Source: Malania oleifera
Lineage: Eukaryota > Streptophyta > Magnoliopsida > Santalales > Ximeniaceae
Assembly (NCBI RefSeq): GCF_029873635.1
Contig: NC_080421.1
Location: 38,606,617-38,670,616 of the forward strand
Direction of reading: 5' to 3'
Length of the DNA: 64,000 nucleotides
The notes beneath the pieces were generated by a model. That model ran no database searches. It was not told the DNA's origin and saw only the letters and a list, made by a program, of their open reading frames with translations. Shown here one piece after another: positions 47,002 to 59,055 of the stretch. Position 1 is the stretch's first letter; the number at the start of each line of letters is the position of its first letter. A program made the translations under genes and the position numbers.

Positions 47002-49177
47002 TGTTGTAATTGGTATATTCCCAAGAAGATGGTGAATTGGGTATTTAAAAATCTTCCTAAGTTAAGTGTGTTTAATTAGAAGCAGCAGGCAACATTACAC
47101 CAACCTAGGGTCTTTCTAATTAACTACAAACCCAACAATATATAACTGAGCAAATATATAAACACAAATAGCAGTCTCAGTATTTTCCCAATCAGTCTCA
47201 AATCCCATAAATAATAATGTATGCAAATAAACAAGACAATATAATTAAGCATACATGAGCGGGAATTAAAGTGTGGAAATTAAAATGCGTAGGGAAGAGA
47301 GAACAACACAATATTTGTTATCGGGGTTTGACTAATCTTGCCTACGTCCCCACCTCAAGCTAACAAGTAAAAGGATTCACTAAGTGCTCACTTAACTGGT
47401 GGAGCGACACCGATTACATCCTCTCCTTATGGGGCAAGGAATACCGCGGCTCAAATTACAGGGATAAGCCCAACCAATAACCACACCTTGTAGGACAATG
47501 CTCCTACCTCTCCTAATCGGGTCTAAACCAATTCGGTGCACTTTACAGGACAATGCAATCCTATTCTGACCACACGTCGGGAATACAACAATAATAAAAT
47601 TTTAACAAGCAAATGTGTACAACAATGAAGCTCAAATGCACTCTAGTATGATGTGAAATTTTGCTTAGTAGAGTAAAGGTATTTTTCTAAAGATAAATTT
47701 CAATCTTTGAAAAATGATGTATATGTTAAGCACTTCAAAGATTTAAAACCAAATAAAACTTTCTCCAAAAATATTTTTTAAGGAAAATGTAGGAGAGCCT
47801 AGGGTTTTGCTTTTAAATGATTTTTTCAAAAATAAATAAATATAATATTTGATAAAAATAAAATATGAAATATATGCTTTTCAAAGATCTCAAAAACCCT
47901 CAAATGATATCTCCAAAAATATATTCTTGAAAAGCAAAGTGCTGGAGATTTAGGGTTTATGCTCAAAAATATTTATGCAAAAAAAAAAAAAAAAAACAAG
48001 TGAGCTTTTAGAATCTTGTAATAGATGTGCGAGATTCTCAAGTTAAGACAAGTTTTCTCCAATAAAATATATCAAGAAAAATAATGGGGAGAAAACTTAA
48101 GATCAACTCTCAAAAGATTTTCAAACCAATATGGATGAGAGTGAATGCTTTAAAAAATATTCCCACAATATTGATTCAACCACAATCTTCAAGTTGCAAT
48201 AAATTTGCAAGTGAAGATGGGGAATCGATGCTCTTTTTCTAAAAGGATGTAACAAGGAGTATGAGAAAGAGAAAAAAAAATTTAAGCACAAAATTTTTTG
48301 GGAGAATTATATTCTAAACATTGTTTATAAAATGAGTAATGAGAGGGTATTTATAGAGTTTTCAAAATCTGACCGTTTTGGGAACATGCTGGGCATTATG
48401 TATTTTGTTTAATAAAAAATTAAAAGTAATCAGCACTGGAAATTTACCCAAACCCAAGAGGTTCAATTGACTAAGTAAGGCATCGGTCGACTGAATAAGG
48501 ACAATTTTCAAACGTTCGATACTCGGTTGGCTGTCAGTTTTGGACGGTCGGCTAAGTATCATTCGCCGGTCAGTTGAGCCCTAATAAATGGCTAGATAAT
48601 AAACTTGGGTTGACCGAGCAAAGTGTCAATCGTTTGGCCAAAAAGTAAACTCAGATTTCAAGGTGGTCAGTCGGCTAAGGAATGTTAAGTTAAAAACGGT
48701 CGGTCGACCGAACTATAAAAAATATTTTCTAGTAAAAAACATGGTCGGTTGGCTAAGGCATTTAAAACATTTACGGGGCCAGTTGATCGAGGTCGATAAA
48801 ACTTTAAGTTTTAGCCCTTATTTGATTTTGAAAAACCCTTGTATAATTTTTATATTTTTAGAAAATGATTTTTCATGGAAGGTTGGGTCCCTATGGTCAA
48901 TCTATGGTCATCTCAGCTTTTCATCCATATCATGCATGAGATGCATTATTACAGATTAAAACAAAAATGCATTTACAATATCAAATAGAAAATGTCTTCT
49001 TCTTTGCTTTTCAAATGGAATACACTTGGTTGATGTATTCTTTTAAGACCTTCAGGCTTCTATTTTTCTTTTGCCTTATGTATGATCTGAAATATGAACC
49101 TGTACACAAACTATTTTCACATAAGTGACTTGTGCTTTGTCAGCATCAAAACAAGGATCGGACTTAAAAAGTCAACA
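47002..49177 (-). repeat. 5' LTR of D
   Basis: 2176 bases, uninterrupted, and the reference for the broken 3' LTR. Minus-strand reading: starts TGTTGACTTTTTAAG, GGTCGACTGA-type array (48470..48790), TATA box at 48347..48357, family box near 47325..47350, ends CCAATTACAACA. Confidence 0.88.
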
Positions 49178-49214
49178 CTAATAGTATTCAAAATGAGGTT
49201 CCATGGTATATATT
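49178..49214 (+). pseudogene. RTE-type LINE reverse transcriptase, piece 2 of 3
   Basis: Only 37 bases, reading TNSIQNEVPWY, the segment that precedes the catalytic ADD motif in RTE LINEs. It joins piece 1 on the left (after removing D) and piece 3 on the right (after removing E). Confidence 0.7.
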
Positions 49215-52200
49215 TGTTGGCCTTACAAGGCTTAAAATCTTATTTTGATGATAACAAATCAGAGGAACTGAACATATTTGGTTAAGTGATGATTCAGGAC
49301 TCAAGTATTCAAGATCAAGTGACTCAAAGTGATTATGATCAATATCAAGTGTCTGACAAGAGTGTTAAAAGCTCGAACTTAATGCAACAAGATTTTATGA
49401 AGCTAAAGTCAATTGAAACTTGAAATCAAGTCAAATATAAAGAATCAAAGCAAATACATGAAGACATTGAAGAGCAAAGCAAATATATGAAGACTTAGAG
49501 CTTAGAAAGTTAGTCTTGAAAGAGTCTCATATAAGTACTTCAAACGATTTCACTATAGATATATGAAACTCTTAGGTGAAATACTTGGACCTAGATACCT
49601 TTTAAAATACTTGGAAAATATTTTTATAAGGTCAAAAGTTATTTCAAAAAGGTTAAAATTATTTTTAAAATGAAAAGCACCAAAACAAGATTTTCCAAAT
49701 TCTGTTATTTTTATATAGCCGCATTGATGTGCATTTTTCTCTATCAAACACTCCTTATCTTAAAAAGTATTCAACATGAAAGTTATGGAATTTTCTCTTA
49801 GCTTTCTGTTTATACTAAGAATGTCTAATTTGGAGTTGTATAGAAAATTTTACGACCAAAATACTAAAAGGTGGATGAAGTTGTTAGGCGGCTGACCTTT
49901 GTCTATTTAGGCGACTGACAAGTAAACAGAACCAAATCAGGCGACTAACCTCTTAGGGTTAGGCGACTGACCCTATACTGTGTCACAAAAATTCATTGAA
50001 TTAAAGGCTCATAAGATTGACCCAACCCCTCAGGCGACTAACCTTCGATTTTTCAAATTTAAAACAACAAGAGAATGTTTCCAAAATAGAATTCTTGGCC
50101 TCCAAACTCTTTCAATACTTGGGAAACACTCCAAGCAACTTGGGTAACACGAAAATATACTTTTTAACTCTATAAATACATGTTGATTTCAAGAATTAAA
50201 ATCACCGAACAAGAAAATCAATCTCAATTGTTAGCTTTGGTGCAATCCCAAGAGAGGGGTGAATTGGAGATTAAAAAATTTCCTCCTAGGTTCAACTAAT
50301 CGAGCAGAAGTATTACGCAACCTAGGGACAGTCTAAATGTATATGAAATTGCACATATGATATATTAAACAATTTTTAGAACATGCACCACAATTTCAGT
50401 ATTTCTCAACCAAAAAGTAATTATGTGCCAATCAGATATGCAGTATATTCAGTAGGAAATTTAAATCAAGCACAAAGCAGAATATAATACAAGAAATGTA
50501 AACTTGACACCAAATATGATATCGGGATTCGACCAATCCTGCCTACGTTCTCGCCTTGGCACACCCGCACAAGGATTACACTGTAAGCTAGTAACGGGTG
50601 AAGCGGCACCGTTTACAATCAGGTCAATTAGCAGGGCTGATCTCAACCTACACCTTACCAGGATGGTGCACCTAACTTTCCTAACCGGGTCTAAGTCAAT
50701 CTGAGACTATTCAATAGGGTTAGTCTCCCTCTTCAGGCCCACGCTAGGAATACAACAAATATGAATTTACGTACATGGAAATTTGCTTCTCAACTAAGCA
50801 AGTATGTACTACAATACGCACAGTATACTTAATCAACCACATATCAACAATATAGGAAATTGTAAGCTCGGTGATGTGATTTTATGCAAGCAAACACTCA
50901 GTAAAATATAATTACAAATATGCTCAAGAGTGTTCTAACAAGCTATTTCTTTGAAACAAAGTATAACAAATCTCAATATTGAATTAAGGTTTCAAAGATG
51001 TTGCAAACAATATTCAAATCAACTCAAAAATATTTTCCTCAAATGAAATAAGCACAAGAGTTGTTTGAAAAATTATAACTTGTAAAATATTTTGCACAAC
51101 AAAAATATAGTTATAGGAATCTTGCAATAATAATGTAAAGATCCACAAGCTAATGAGTTTTCCCAAGCACAAGATTTATCAAATTAAATTTGTGGGAAAC
51201 ACTCTTGCTTAACTCTCAAAAATCAAACAATCAACAATCAATCTAATGAGAGTGTTAAGCAATCTATATCAAAGCAATAAGCACAATAAGAACTCTCACA
51301 ATACTAGGATTTATCAAAGGAATGAATGTATGAGAGTATTTTGAGTAGTATGTGTCGCGACGTCCCGGGAGCGCGTGTGCCCCGGGGGGCGAAATAAAAA
51401 AATGATTTTTAATATTCAAGGGAAAATATTGGAATGTCGGAGTCGCCACTAACCTTTAGTGCGGTTAGAACACATGATTACTACCCCGTTAGGGGTAGAA
51501 TCGGTCTACATTACCAGAGTTGGGCTCGGGAGTTCGGTTACGCGAGGGGAAGGTACAAGCACCCCCTACGCGCCCGTTCTTACGAACGGTACCTAATTAA
51601 TTTGAAATTATCCCTAAGTTAATCTAATAAGTCTTTAAATTGCCCCTTTTTATGAATTTATAATTACACATGAAAAATAAATAAATAAATAAATATAATA
51701 TAATATATACATATATATTCCCTCAGAGCTTAGGGGTACATGAAACTCGAAGGCTAATACCCTAACATTAAAATCATAGGGATGAAAAATCAAGAAAATA
51801 CCTAGGAAAGTATACTCCCAAATTTTGGAAATCTTATAGATTTTTTTATAGAAAAATACTAGCATGGGAGGTTTTACTATATATTGATAAGATAATAAGT
51901 TAAAATATTAAATTATCACAATGTATATAAAAATAGTAATGATAATAAGCATATCTGTTAAAATATTACAACTTTCAAAATAGGCAATAAAATACCATAT
52001 GTATATATATATTAAAACACTCAAGATACTATACAAGGTAATACCATCTATAAAAAATGCCTTAATAAGTGAAACTAAATAATAATTATACCATAATATT
52101 CCATACAATATCATACTAAATATAGTAGCAAAACGTATACCAAAACTCTAAACTTACCATAATGATTGATACTTTTATATGTAAACATGATAAAATATTA

Positions 52201-52689
52201 GAATACTAATACTAACTATCCTAAAATATTAATATGAGTATACATAACATATATAATAAAGAAAACCCTAAATAATTAAAACTAGACATACATTAATGAT
52301 GAAAACCCTAAATAGCCCTAAACATATGGATATTAAAGACACCCTTAAGTAAATAATTACAATACCTATTCTAACTACGTATACAATAATAATATTAACA
52401 ATTCCACGAATAAAACGAAATTAAACTTTAAATATCTAAATAAATCTCAACTATAAAAATTCCACAATAAAGGCAATTAATTTATCTAAATAATACAACC
52501 AAAACTTACCATAAATACTAAATATTAAACTAACTATAAAAATCATAAAACCTACATACCTGCATATACAAAGGAAAAAAAAAATTAGATATTTAGAACG
52601 AATAAAAAACCAGCAAAGAAATAGAAAAAGAAAAGAAACACAAAATAAAAATAAAAATAAAAATGACACGTGAACGTGTGTGCGTGTGT

Positions 52690-53480
52690 ATGGGAGCAAG
52701 GAGGCTTACCGGAGCGGCTCACGGCTGGGCGGTCGTGAGGAGTGACTAGAAAGAGGGTGGCTGGAGCTCGTGGGTGTTGAGGCGATGATGACGAAAATGG
52801 CGAGTGGTGGGGGGCATCGGCGACGGCGCCGGTTGCTGGAACAGGGGCTGGTCGAGGAGTTGCTGGACGGAGGCGGTACTTGCAACGGCGACAGTGAGTA
52901 GAGAGTTGCAGAGGGTCTCCGGGGATTCTTCGGGGGTGGCTTTTGTAGCAGGGCCGCTTGGATGGATGACCGGAGCACTGCAGACGGTGACGGTGGCCGG
53001 CGATCTTGAGATGGTAACGGCGTGCGAGGAGGTTGCTGGGCACGGGCTGGACGTGGGTGGAGCAGGCGGTGACGGGAGCTATGGTGAGCAGGGAATGGTC
53101 ATGAGATAAGAACAGGGGACTGTGGTACTGGCCGTCGAGTGGGAGGGTGGCCGAAGATGGAGGTTGGCAGCGAGGGTGTTGCAATGGAGCCGGAATCGGG
53201 AGAAGATGATAGTAGCGGGGTCAGTGTGTGATGAAAGCACCGAAGATGGAGCTGCTGCTCGTGATCATGAGATGGAGGATGGAAGAGAGAATGAGGAGAT
53301 TGAGAGAGAGAGAGAGAAAGAGTGTGAGGAGCAGTCAGCTCCTGCGCAAGAAAGAGGGCGAGAGATGAGAGAACAATGGGAGAGATGGAAGAGAGGCTGG
53401 GGAGATCCTAGGGTTTTTTTTTTTTTAGATTTCCTCCCCGTGCGCTATGCGCTGCCCGTGCCTGCCCTGTTGTGCGCTGC
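52690..53480. other. GC-rich patch inside solo LTR G
   Basis: Markedly richer in G and C than everything around it, with overlapping reading frames on both strands (52585..53184 minus, 52804..53109 and 53122..53676 plus) that give low-complexity proline, serine, arginine or glycine-rich products and no known domain. They are best read as by-products of composition. A GA-rich stretch (GAGAGAGAGAG) lies at 53301..53320. Confidence 0.6.
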
Positions 53481-53569
53481 CCCCGTGTTATATAAAAAAA
53501 TTTTGAAAACTAAGAAACTTTCCTTTCTTGATTTTATTTTTTTCTTTTTCTCTTTTTTTTTAAGCTTTT

Positions 53570-54010
53570 ATTCTTATGGTAATAATGAAAAAGGAAATAA
53601 TATTAATAATAATAATCATAATAATATAAATATCAATAAGGTAATAATAATAATAATACTACTAAATAGTAAATAGTAATAAATAATTATAGTAAAAATA
53701 AAAATAATAAAGATAAAATAATAATAATAATGATAATAATAATTAATAATAGTGATAATAATAAATTACTTATAATAATATAGGAAAATAAATAATAAAA
53801 ATAATGATGTTAATAATAATAATAATAAATAATAATAATAATAATAATAATAATAAAGTATCAATTTTGAATAAAATAATAATAATAATAATAATAAGGT
53901 AATAATAATAATTATAGTAAATTAATAATAACAATAATAATAAATAAATAAAAATAATTATAAGAAAGTAATAATAAAAATACTAATAATAATAATAAAA
54001 TAATAATAAA
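53570..54010. repeat. (AAT)n-rich low-complexity tract in G
   Basis: Over 400 bases made almost wholly of AAT and ATA triplets with few other bases, just inside the U3 end of the LTR. Confidence 0.9.
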
Positions 54011-54105
54011 AAGGGAACCCCTTATTCTATTTGGTTATGGCAAAAATAGGGTGTCTACAGTATGTGCTAAAATGAGCTTTTGAGATTCAGAGGATTTTTG
54101 CTAAT

Positions 54106-56196
54106 TGTTGACCTAACTAGACTTTTCAATCCTTTTGACGATAACAAAATGAAGGATGCTTTAACATATGATATTAAGTGATGTGTTTTAGGTAAAAGAA
54201 CTCTCAAGGTTGATAGGTTGAAGCCCAATGTTAATCTAGTGAAAGTTCCTCAGAATGTTGAAGGCAATGAATGACAAATGAAGAAGTTTAAGGGCAAGCA
54301 AACCCAGAGTCAAAAGTGAATCTCAAAAGGCTGAAGAATTTAAGAAGACTATAATTAGAAGAACTGTTGTAAGTATTTCAAAGCCAAATGCTAGTTAGAT
54401 ATGTGAAACTCTCATAAGTCAAAAGAAACTAAGAAACACCTTGTTAAAAGAGCTTAAAATATGTTTTTACTTTTTTTCATTTTGAAGCTCACTAGACAAA
54501 AAGACTTAGAGACTTTAGTTTAAGTATTGGAACACATTTTTCAAGGTTAAACAAGTTAATATTTCAAGATTAATTAAACAAAGAAGAGTTTAATTCAACA
54601 ATTTAATTAAATAAGGAAATTGTTCTTTGGAAAAATTTTGAATTTCAAAATTAGTTCAATAATTTAATTAAATGAGGAAATTGTTCTTTGGAAAAATTTT
54701 GAATTTCAAAATTAATTCAATAATTTAATGCTACCTAATTAAATGAGGAAATTGGTCCTTGGAAAAATTTTAAATTTCAAAATTAATTCAATAACTTAAT
54801 TAAATGAGGAAATTGTTCTTTGAAAAATTTTAAATTTCAAATTTAATTCAATAATTTATTGCTACCTAATTAAATGAGAAAATTGTTTTTTGAAATTTTG
54901 AATTTCAAAATTATTTCAATAATTTAATGCTACCTAATTTAATGAGGACATTATTCTTTGAAAAAACCTATAAATACCTCTTTGGGTAATGAAAAAACAA
55001 AATAGAGAAAACACAAGAAAAGAGAGAAATCAAAGAAAATTTGAAATTCATCTTGTGTTGAAATTCTCCTGAAGTTCTTCTTTGCTCACATTTTTTGCTC
55101 GAGAGGAATTCTACAATTTTGGTAGATTGAAAATATCGAAGCTCGGTTCCGGGTTACAATTCCATTTCTCTTTTAAACGAACCATTGGTGACTTCTAAAA
55201 ACTTTAGAGCTTCATATACTCTAATTTGCTTTGGTTTTTTTGAAGTACAATTTACATCTCAATTTGTACAACCTGCTCTAAATTTTGAGAGTATTTTTTG
55301 TACGCATAATTTATATTATATTCTTGTAGATTGTGATGATTCCAGGTTTTCTAGATCGTTGGCTAGGCAAGGGATTATCGCTTAGAGAGGTGCTGCTCTA
55401 ACCTTCTGAAGGAGTGTGTAAAGGTTTTGTTCCGCCCAGTAAAGGAACAGGTTTAGTGAATCCTTTGGTGGATTTTCCAAAGGCGAGGACGTAGGCTGTG
55501 TTGAAGTCGAACCTCATAAAATCCTGTGTCTCACTCTCTCTTTCCCTTACTCTTTATTTTCAGCATATTTATATTGCGTGGATGGTTTAAATTTGAAATC
55601 ATATACACTACGTATATTTGGAAATCTAACAAACTTAAAGTTTATTTTTTATTTGGATTGCAGAAACCGAAAGGGAGTACGTTGGTTAAATCGTACTTTG
55701 CGAAAATCATACGAGAGTACATTACTTGGTTAAAACACCCAATGAAAATTAACTAATAGTTTATTTGAATTCTGAATTTTGGGAAGAGTGTGGACGTGTG
55801 GTTGTAAATCATATAAAAGAAGCAAATTTATTTTAACAAGCATATCATTCAACTGTAGGGCTTGATTCATATTTATAAGGCATACATAAACAAACAATCG
55901 TCCTATTTCTTACTACTGTATATCTTAATTTTGGTTTAGTTGTTTGCTTTCAAATTGTGTTTGATTAGTTTGGATAGTGTGGTTGATTGAAAGGTTGTTT
56001 GGTGATTTAGTTGTTTAAGTACTTGTGTTGTTGATTGTATAAAAGAAACCAAGTTATTGTGTGTTTGACAAATTAAACAAACAAGTAAAAGAATTGGTTA
56101 AACAATAAAAGAAGTTAAGTATTATTAAAAGGAATTAAAAAGAAAGTTTTTAAATTCCCAATTCACCCCCCCTTTTGGGAAGCTATCCTAATTTCA
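54106..56196 (+). mobile_element. Sirevirus-like solo LTR (H)
   Basis: 2091 bases, perfect TSDs CTAAT (54101..54105 and 56197..56201). It starts TGTTGACCTAACTAG and ends ATCCTAATTTCA. It has a TATA box CCTATAAATACC at about 54967, the box GCGAGGACGTAGGCTGTG at about 55482 and a CCCCCC tract at 56166. It lacks the palindrome array; a minisatellite occupies that place. Confidence 0.85.
54594..54962. repeat. AT-rich minisatellite in H
   Basis: About six head-to-tail units of 60 or 69 to 70 bases with the core TTAATTAAATGAGGAAATTG and TTTGGAAAAATTTTGAATTTC. Longer units carry an extra ATGCTACCT. The tract ends just before the TATA box of the LTR. Confidence 0.85.
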
Positions 56197-58249
56197 CTAA
56201 TGATTTTCACTAATTTCCTGCTAATCAACACAAATGAGGCCCTATATATAGAAGTTGCCCAAATTATGATTGTTAAGGACACATAGGGCATTATTAGAAT
56301 TGTTTAAAAGTCAATTAGGAAAAATAACCACGTTTAAACAATTTTAACCTCAGTAAAAAAATGAACAACCCGAGAGTTTTCAGGTGGCTGAACCTTGGTT
56401 CGGTCGCTCGAATAGACTCAGTTAAAAAAACAAGTTTTGAACGTTCGGGTGCCCGAGTCTGGGTTCGGTTTGATGAATTAAGGCGATTCCATTCTGTCCA
56501 TGTTTTGGTCTCCCGTTTTATGATTCGGTTAACTGAGCTTATGTGTTTGATCGCCCGATGAACGTAAACGTTTGGTTGGCTGAGTTGGTGGAAAAGGTCA
56601 GCTTAGGGTTTTGGTCGCCTGTAGATGGTACGTTCATATTTGGTTCGGTCGCCCGAAACCAAGTCACCTCGCTAACTTCTCAGCCATTCGGGCGCCCGAA
56701 GTGTTTTGAACACAACGAGTTCGGTCGCCCGACCTCTCACAAATTTGCCTATTAAGTTCATTTTCACTTTAATTAATTCCTCTAATATGTTAAGTGATTT
56801 TGGGGACTATTTTGTACGATTGTGTAGGGACCTAGGGTCAATCAAAGACCTTTTTGAGTTAGTCCCAAAAACCTGCCATCGGTCGACTGAAGGGTGCCCT
56901 AAGGTCATTCGGTCCCTATGGTCAATCTACAGTCATGTTGAACTTACAATTATCTACATGCATGACATGCAGAGATTATTACAGACTGATATAAATTATT
57001 ATAGACCCAAATATAATAAATACATTTACAAATGAAGCATAAGCAGGTCTTCTTATTTTTCCCTTCATTTTCTCATTAAATATTCCAAGAGGATGATCTT
57101 TAAGACTTTCAGGCTTCCATCAATCATTTCTCATGTGTGTGCACTGAATTAATGGCATGTTCAAGTACTAGGCACACACATTAGTAATATGCAGTTTGTC
57201 ATAATCAAAACCAGAGATCGGACTCAAAAAGTCAACATCAATTCTTATATTTTCAAAGCTCTCTCATTGAATACTCTTGCTCATACTCTTGCTGAGATTT
57301 TGCTGATTTAAAAGCCATGGTTCTTGTGTTCTTAACTGATTTTTACAATATAAGAAAGAACCTCGATAATATCTTCTTGAGCTTCATCTTTCCATATTGT
57401 GATTTTGATTGAAGTATATAGATTTCAATTGTACTAATCTACTCTTTTGAAAGTGTCATTGTACACCAAATTGTTTCTTGTTTTTCTTGCAGTTTTTGAT
57501 GGTTCAAGATTGGTTGAATCGTTGTATTGAGCGTGGGGTATCGCTTGGAGAGGGGGCTCCACCCTAACTGAAGGAGGTATTGTAACGGTTTGCTTTGCTC
57601 GTAAAGAAGCATTATAGTGGAATCCTTAGGTGGTCTTGCCTAAGGCGAGGATGTAGGCGGGTATAGCCGAACCTCATAAAAACCTTGGTCTCACTCTCTA
57701 CCCTTACTCTTTAATTTTTCTGCACATTTAAATTGTGTGGTTGTGTATCTAAGTGTAGGAAGCTGAAATATTGAGATTGAGAAAACTTTTAATTTAAGGA
57801 AGTACATTAATTGATCTTTTGCAGAAAACTTAAAGGGAGTACGCTGATTAATCGTTTGCGGAAACCCTGGTTAAAAGGAAGTGCATAAAATCCATAAATA
57901 CTGGACTTTTATCAAAATCTACATTGAGTTATTCAAGCGCTGAATCAAGGAAGTGCTACTGAAACTCTTATATTGGTTAAGTAACTTGTGATTGATTAAT
58001 TGGTTGGTTGATTGGGTATTGATTGACATTGTTGAAAGTATTACAGTAAGAATCATTGACTTGTATTTGATCAATTCATTGATTGAGTGTGGTTTGTGAT
58101 TGGCTTAATTAAGTTTTGAAAATCAAATCATTCTTGTGTGATTAAGAAACTTACAAAAGGTTGTGAATTTGTAAAAAGATTTAAAGGAAACTTTTAAAAA
58201 CCCAATTCACCCCCCCCCCTCTTAAGACAACACCTTAGTTTTCAATATT

Positions 58250-59055
58250 GTTTGCTAATGATATTTTATTGGTGGATGAAATTAGGGGTGGAGTAGAGGC
58301 TGAGTTAGAATTATGGAGAGAGGCTTTGAAATCTAGAGGCTTTAGTATAAGTAGAAATAAGACATGATATATGAAATGTAATTTTAGTAATAGTAGGGGG
58401 AATAATGGAAATAAAGTTAAAATTGATGATGAAGAAATAAATAGCACTTGTATTTTCGATATCTTGAATTTATTATGCAAGCTGAAAGAGAAATTGAAGA
58501 TTGTGTAATGCATAGAGTTAAAGCAGGTTGAGTAAAATGGAGAGCTGTTTTAAGTGTGTTTTGTAATCGTAGACTACAATTAAAATTAAAAGGGAAGTTT
58601 TATAGGATGACTATAAAACTAGCTATGCTATATGGATTGGAATGTTGGGTGATGAAGAAACAGAATATCCAAAAAGTAAAAGTTGTCGAGATGAGAATAC
58701 TTAAATAGATGAGTGATATAACATTGAAAGATAAATTAAGGAATGAACATATTCACGGTAAGTTAGGCGTGGTTCCTATAGAAAATAAGATAAGGGATGG
58801 ACAACTCAGAAGGTATTGACACTTGCAACGTAGGTCACATAGTGTGCCAATGAAAAAGAGTGAGTTAGTTACTATGGGGGGTAGTAGAAGGAGTAGGGGT
58901 AGACCTAAACTAACTTGGAATGAGATAGTGAGAAAGGATTTAATAGTCTTGAATCTGTTAAAAGAAATGGTTCTTGATCGCATAAATTGGCAAAAAAGGA
59001 TTCATATAGCCGACCTCACCTAGTGGGACTTGAGGTTTGGTTTTGTTGTTGTTGC
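58250..59055 (+). pseudogene. RTE-type LINE reverse transcriptase, piece 3 of 3, with 3' end
   Basis: Translation in changing frames gives CANDILLVDE (the catalytic F/CADD box with one D replaced by N), LWREALKSRGFS, a MLYGLECWVMKKQ segment, VEMRILK, RGRPKLTWNEIVRKDL and IHIADLT, the standard C-terminal order of plant RTE LINEs. The reading frame at 58823..59023 is intact for 66 residues but is only the tail. The end GGACTTGAGG then a (TTG)n run (59041..59055) is the usual RTE 3' end. Confidence 0.85.

Larger units (their letters stand above)
7787..49177 (-). mobile_element. Gag-only Sirevirus-like LTR element D, host to A and K
   Basis: Minus-strand element. Its 5' LTR is at 47002..49177. 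Its 3' LTR is in two pieces (7787..8531 and 38978..40385) split by element A. Between them are a primer site, a decayed gag (43765..46947, interrupted by solo LTR K) and a pol-less region (40386..43764). It lies inside the LINE: the reverse transcriptase sequence breaks at 7786 and resumes at 49178. The TSDs are imperfect (TTAAG and CTAAT), in keeping with an old insertion, so the LINE continuity is the stronger evidence for the boundaries. Confidence 0.8.
51353..54059 (-). mobile_element. Tat/Ogre-type Ty3-gypsy solo LTR (G)
   Basis: 2707 bases with perfect TSDs GTATG (51348..51352 and 54060..54064). The minus-strand reading starts TGTAGACACCCTATTTTTGCC-like and ends GGGACGTCGCGACA. The segment at 51432..51595 (GGTACAAGCACCCCCTACGC, GGAGTCGCCACTAACC and neighbours) is the strongly conserved end region of plant Tat/Ogre LTRs. 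It contains a GC-rich patch at about 52690..53360 and an (AAT)n-rich tract at 53570..54010. No coding domain follows. Confidence 0.82.
50229..57237 (-). mobile_element. Sirevirus-like solo LTR (F), containing G and H
   Basis: Perfect TSDs TCAAT (50224..50228 and 57238..57242). The minus-strand reading starts TGTTGACTTTTTGAG and ends GCACCAAAGCTAACA. After removing G and H it is about 2.1 kb. The motif array (56395..56735) uses the TCGGGCGCCCGAA form. The TATA box reads TATATATAGGG on the minus strand (56241..56250). The family box is near 50530. Confidence 0.85.
49215..58244 (+). mobile_element. Sirevirus-like solo LTR (E), containing F, G and H
   Basis: It starts TGTTGGCCTTACAAGG and ends CCTTAGTTTTCA, with perfect TSDs ATATT (49210..49214 and 58245..58249). 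Its own sequence is 49215..50228 plus 57243..58244, about 2.0 kb. AGGCGACTGACC-type motifs cluster at 49884..50045, a TATA box CTATAAATAC is at about 50171, the box GCGAGGATGTAGGCGGG is at about 57644, and a C-rich tract is at about 58209. Removing it restores the LINE frame from EVPWY to CAND. Confidence 0.85.

Noticed and set aside
52585-53184. 199-residue minus frame in the GC-rich patch
   Set aside because: Low-complexity composition, overlapping frames on both strands and no domain; it lies in an LTR.
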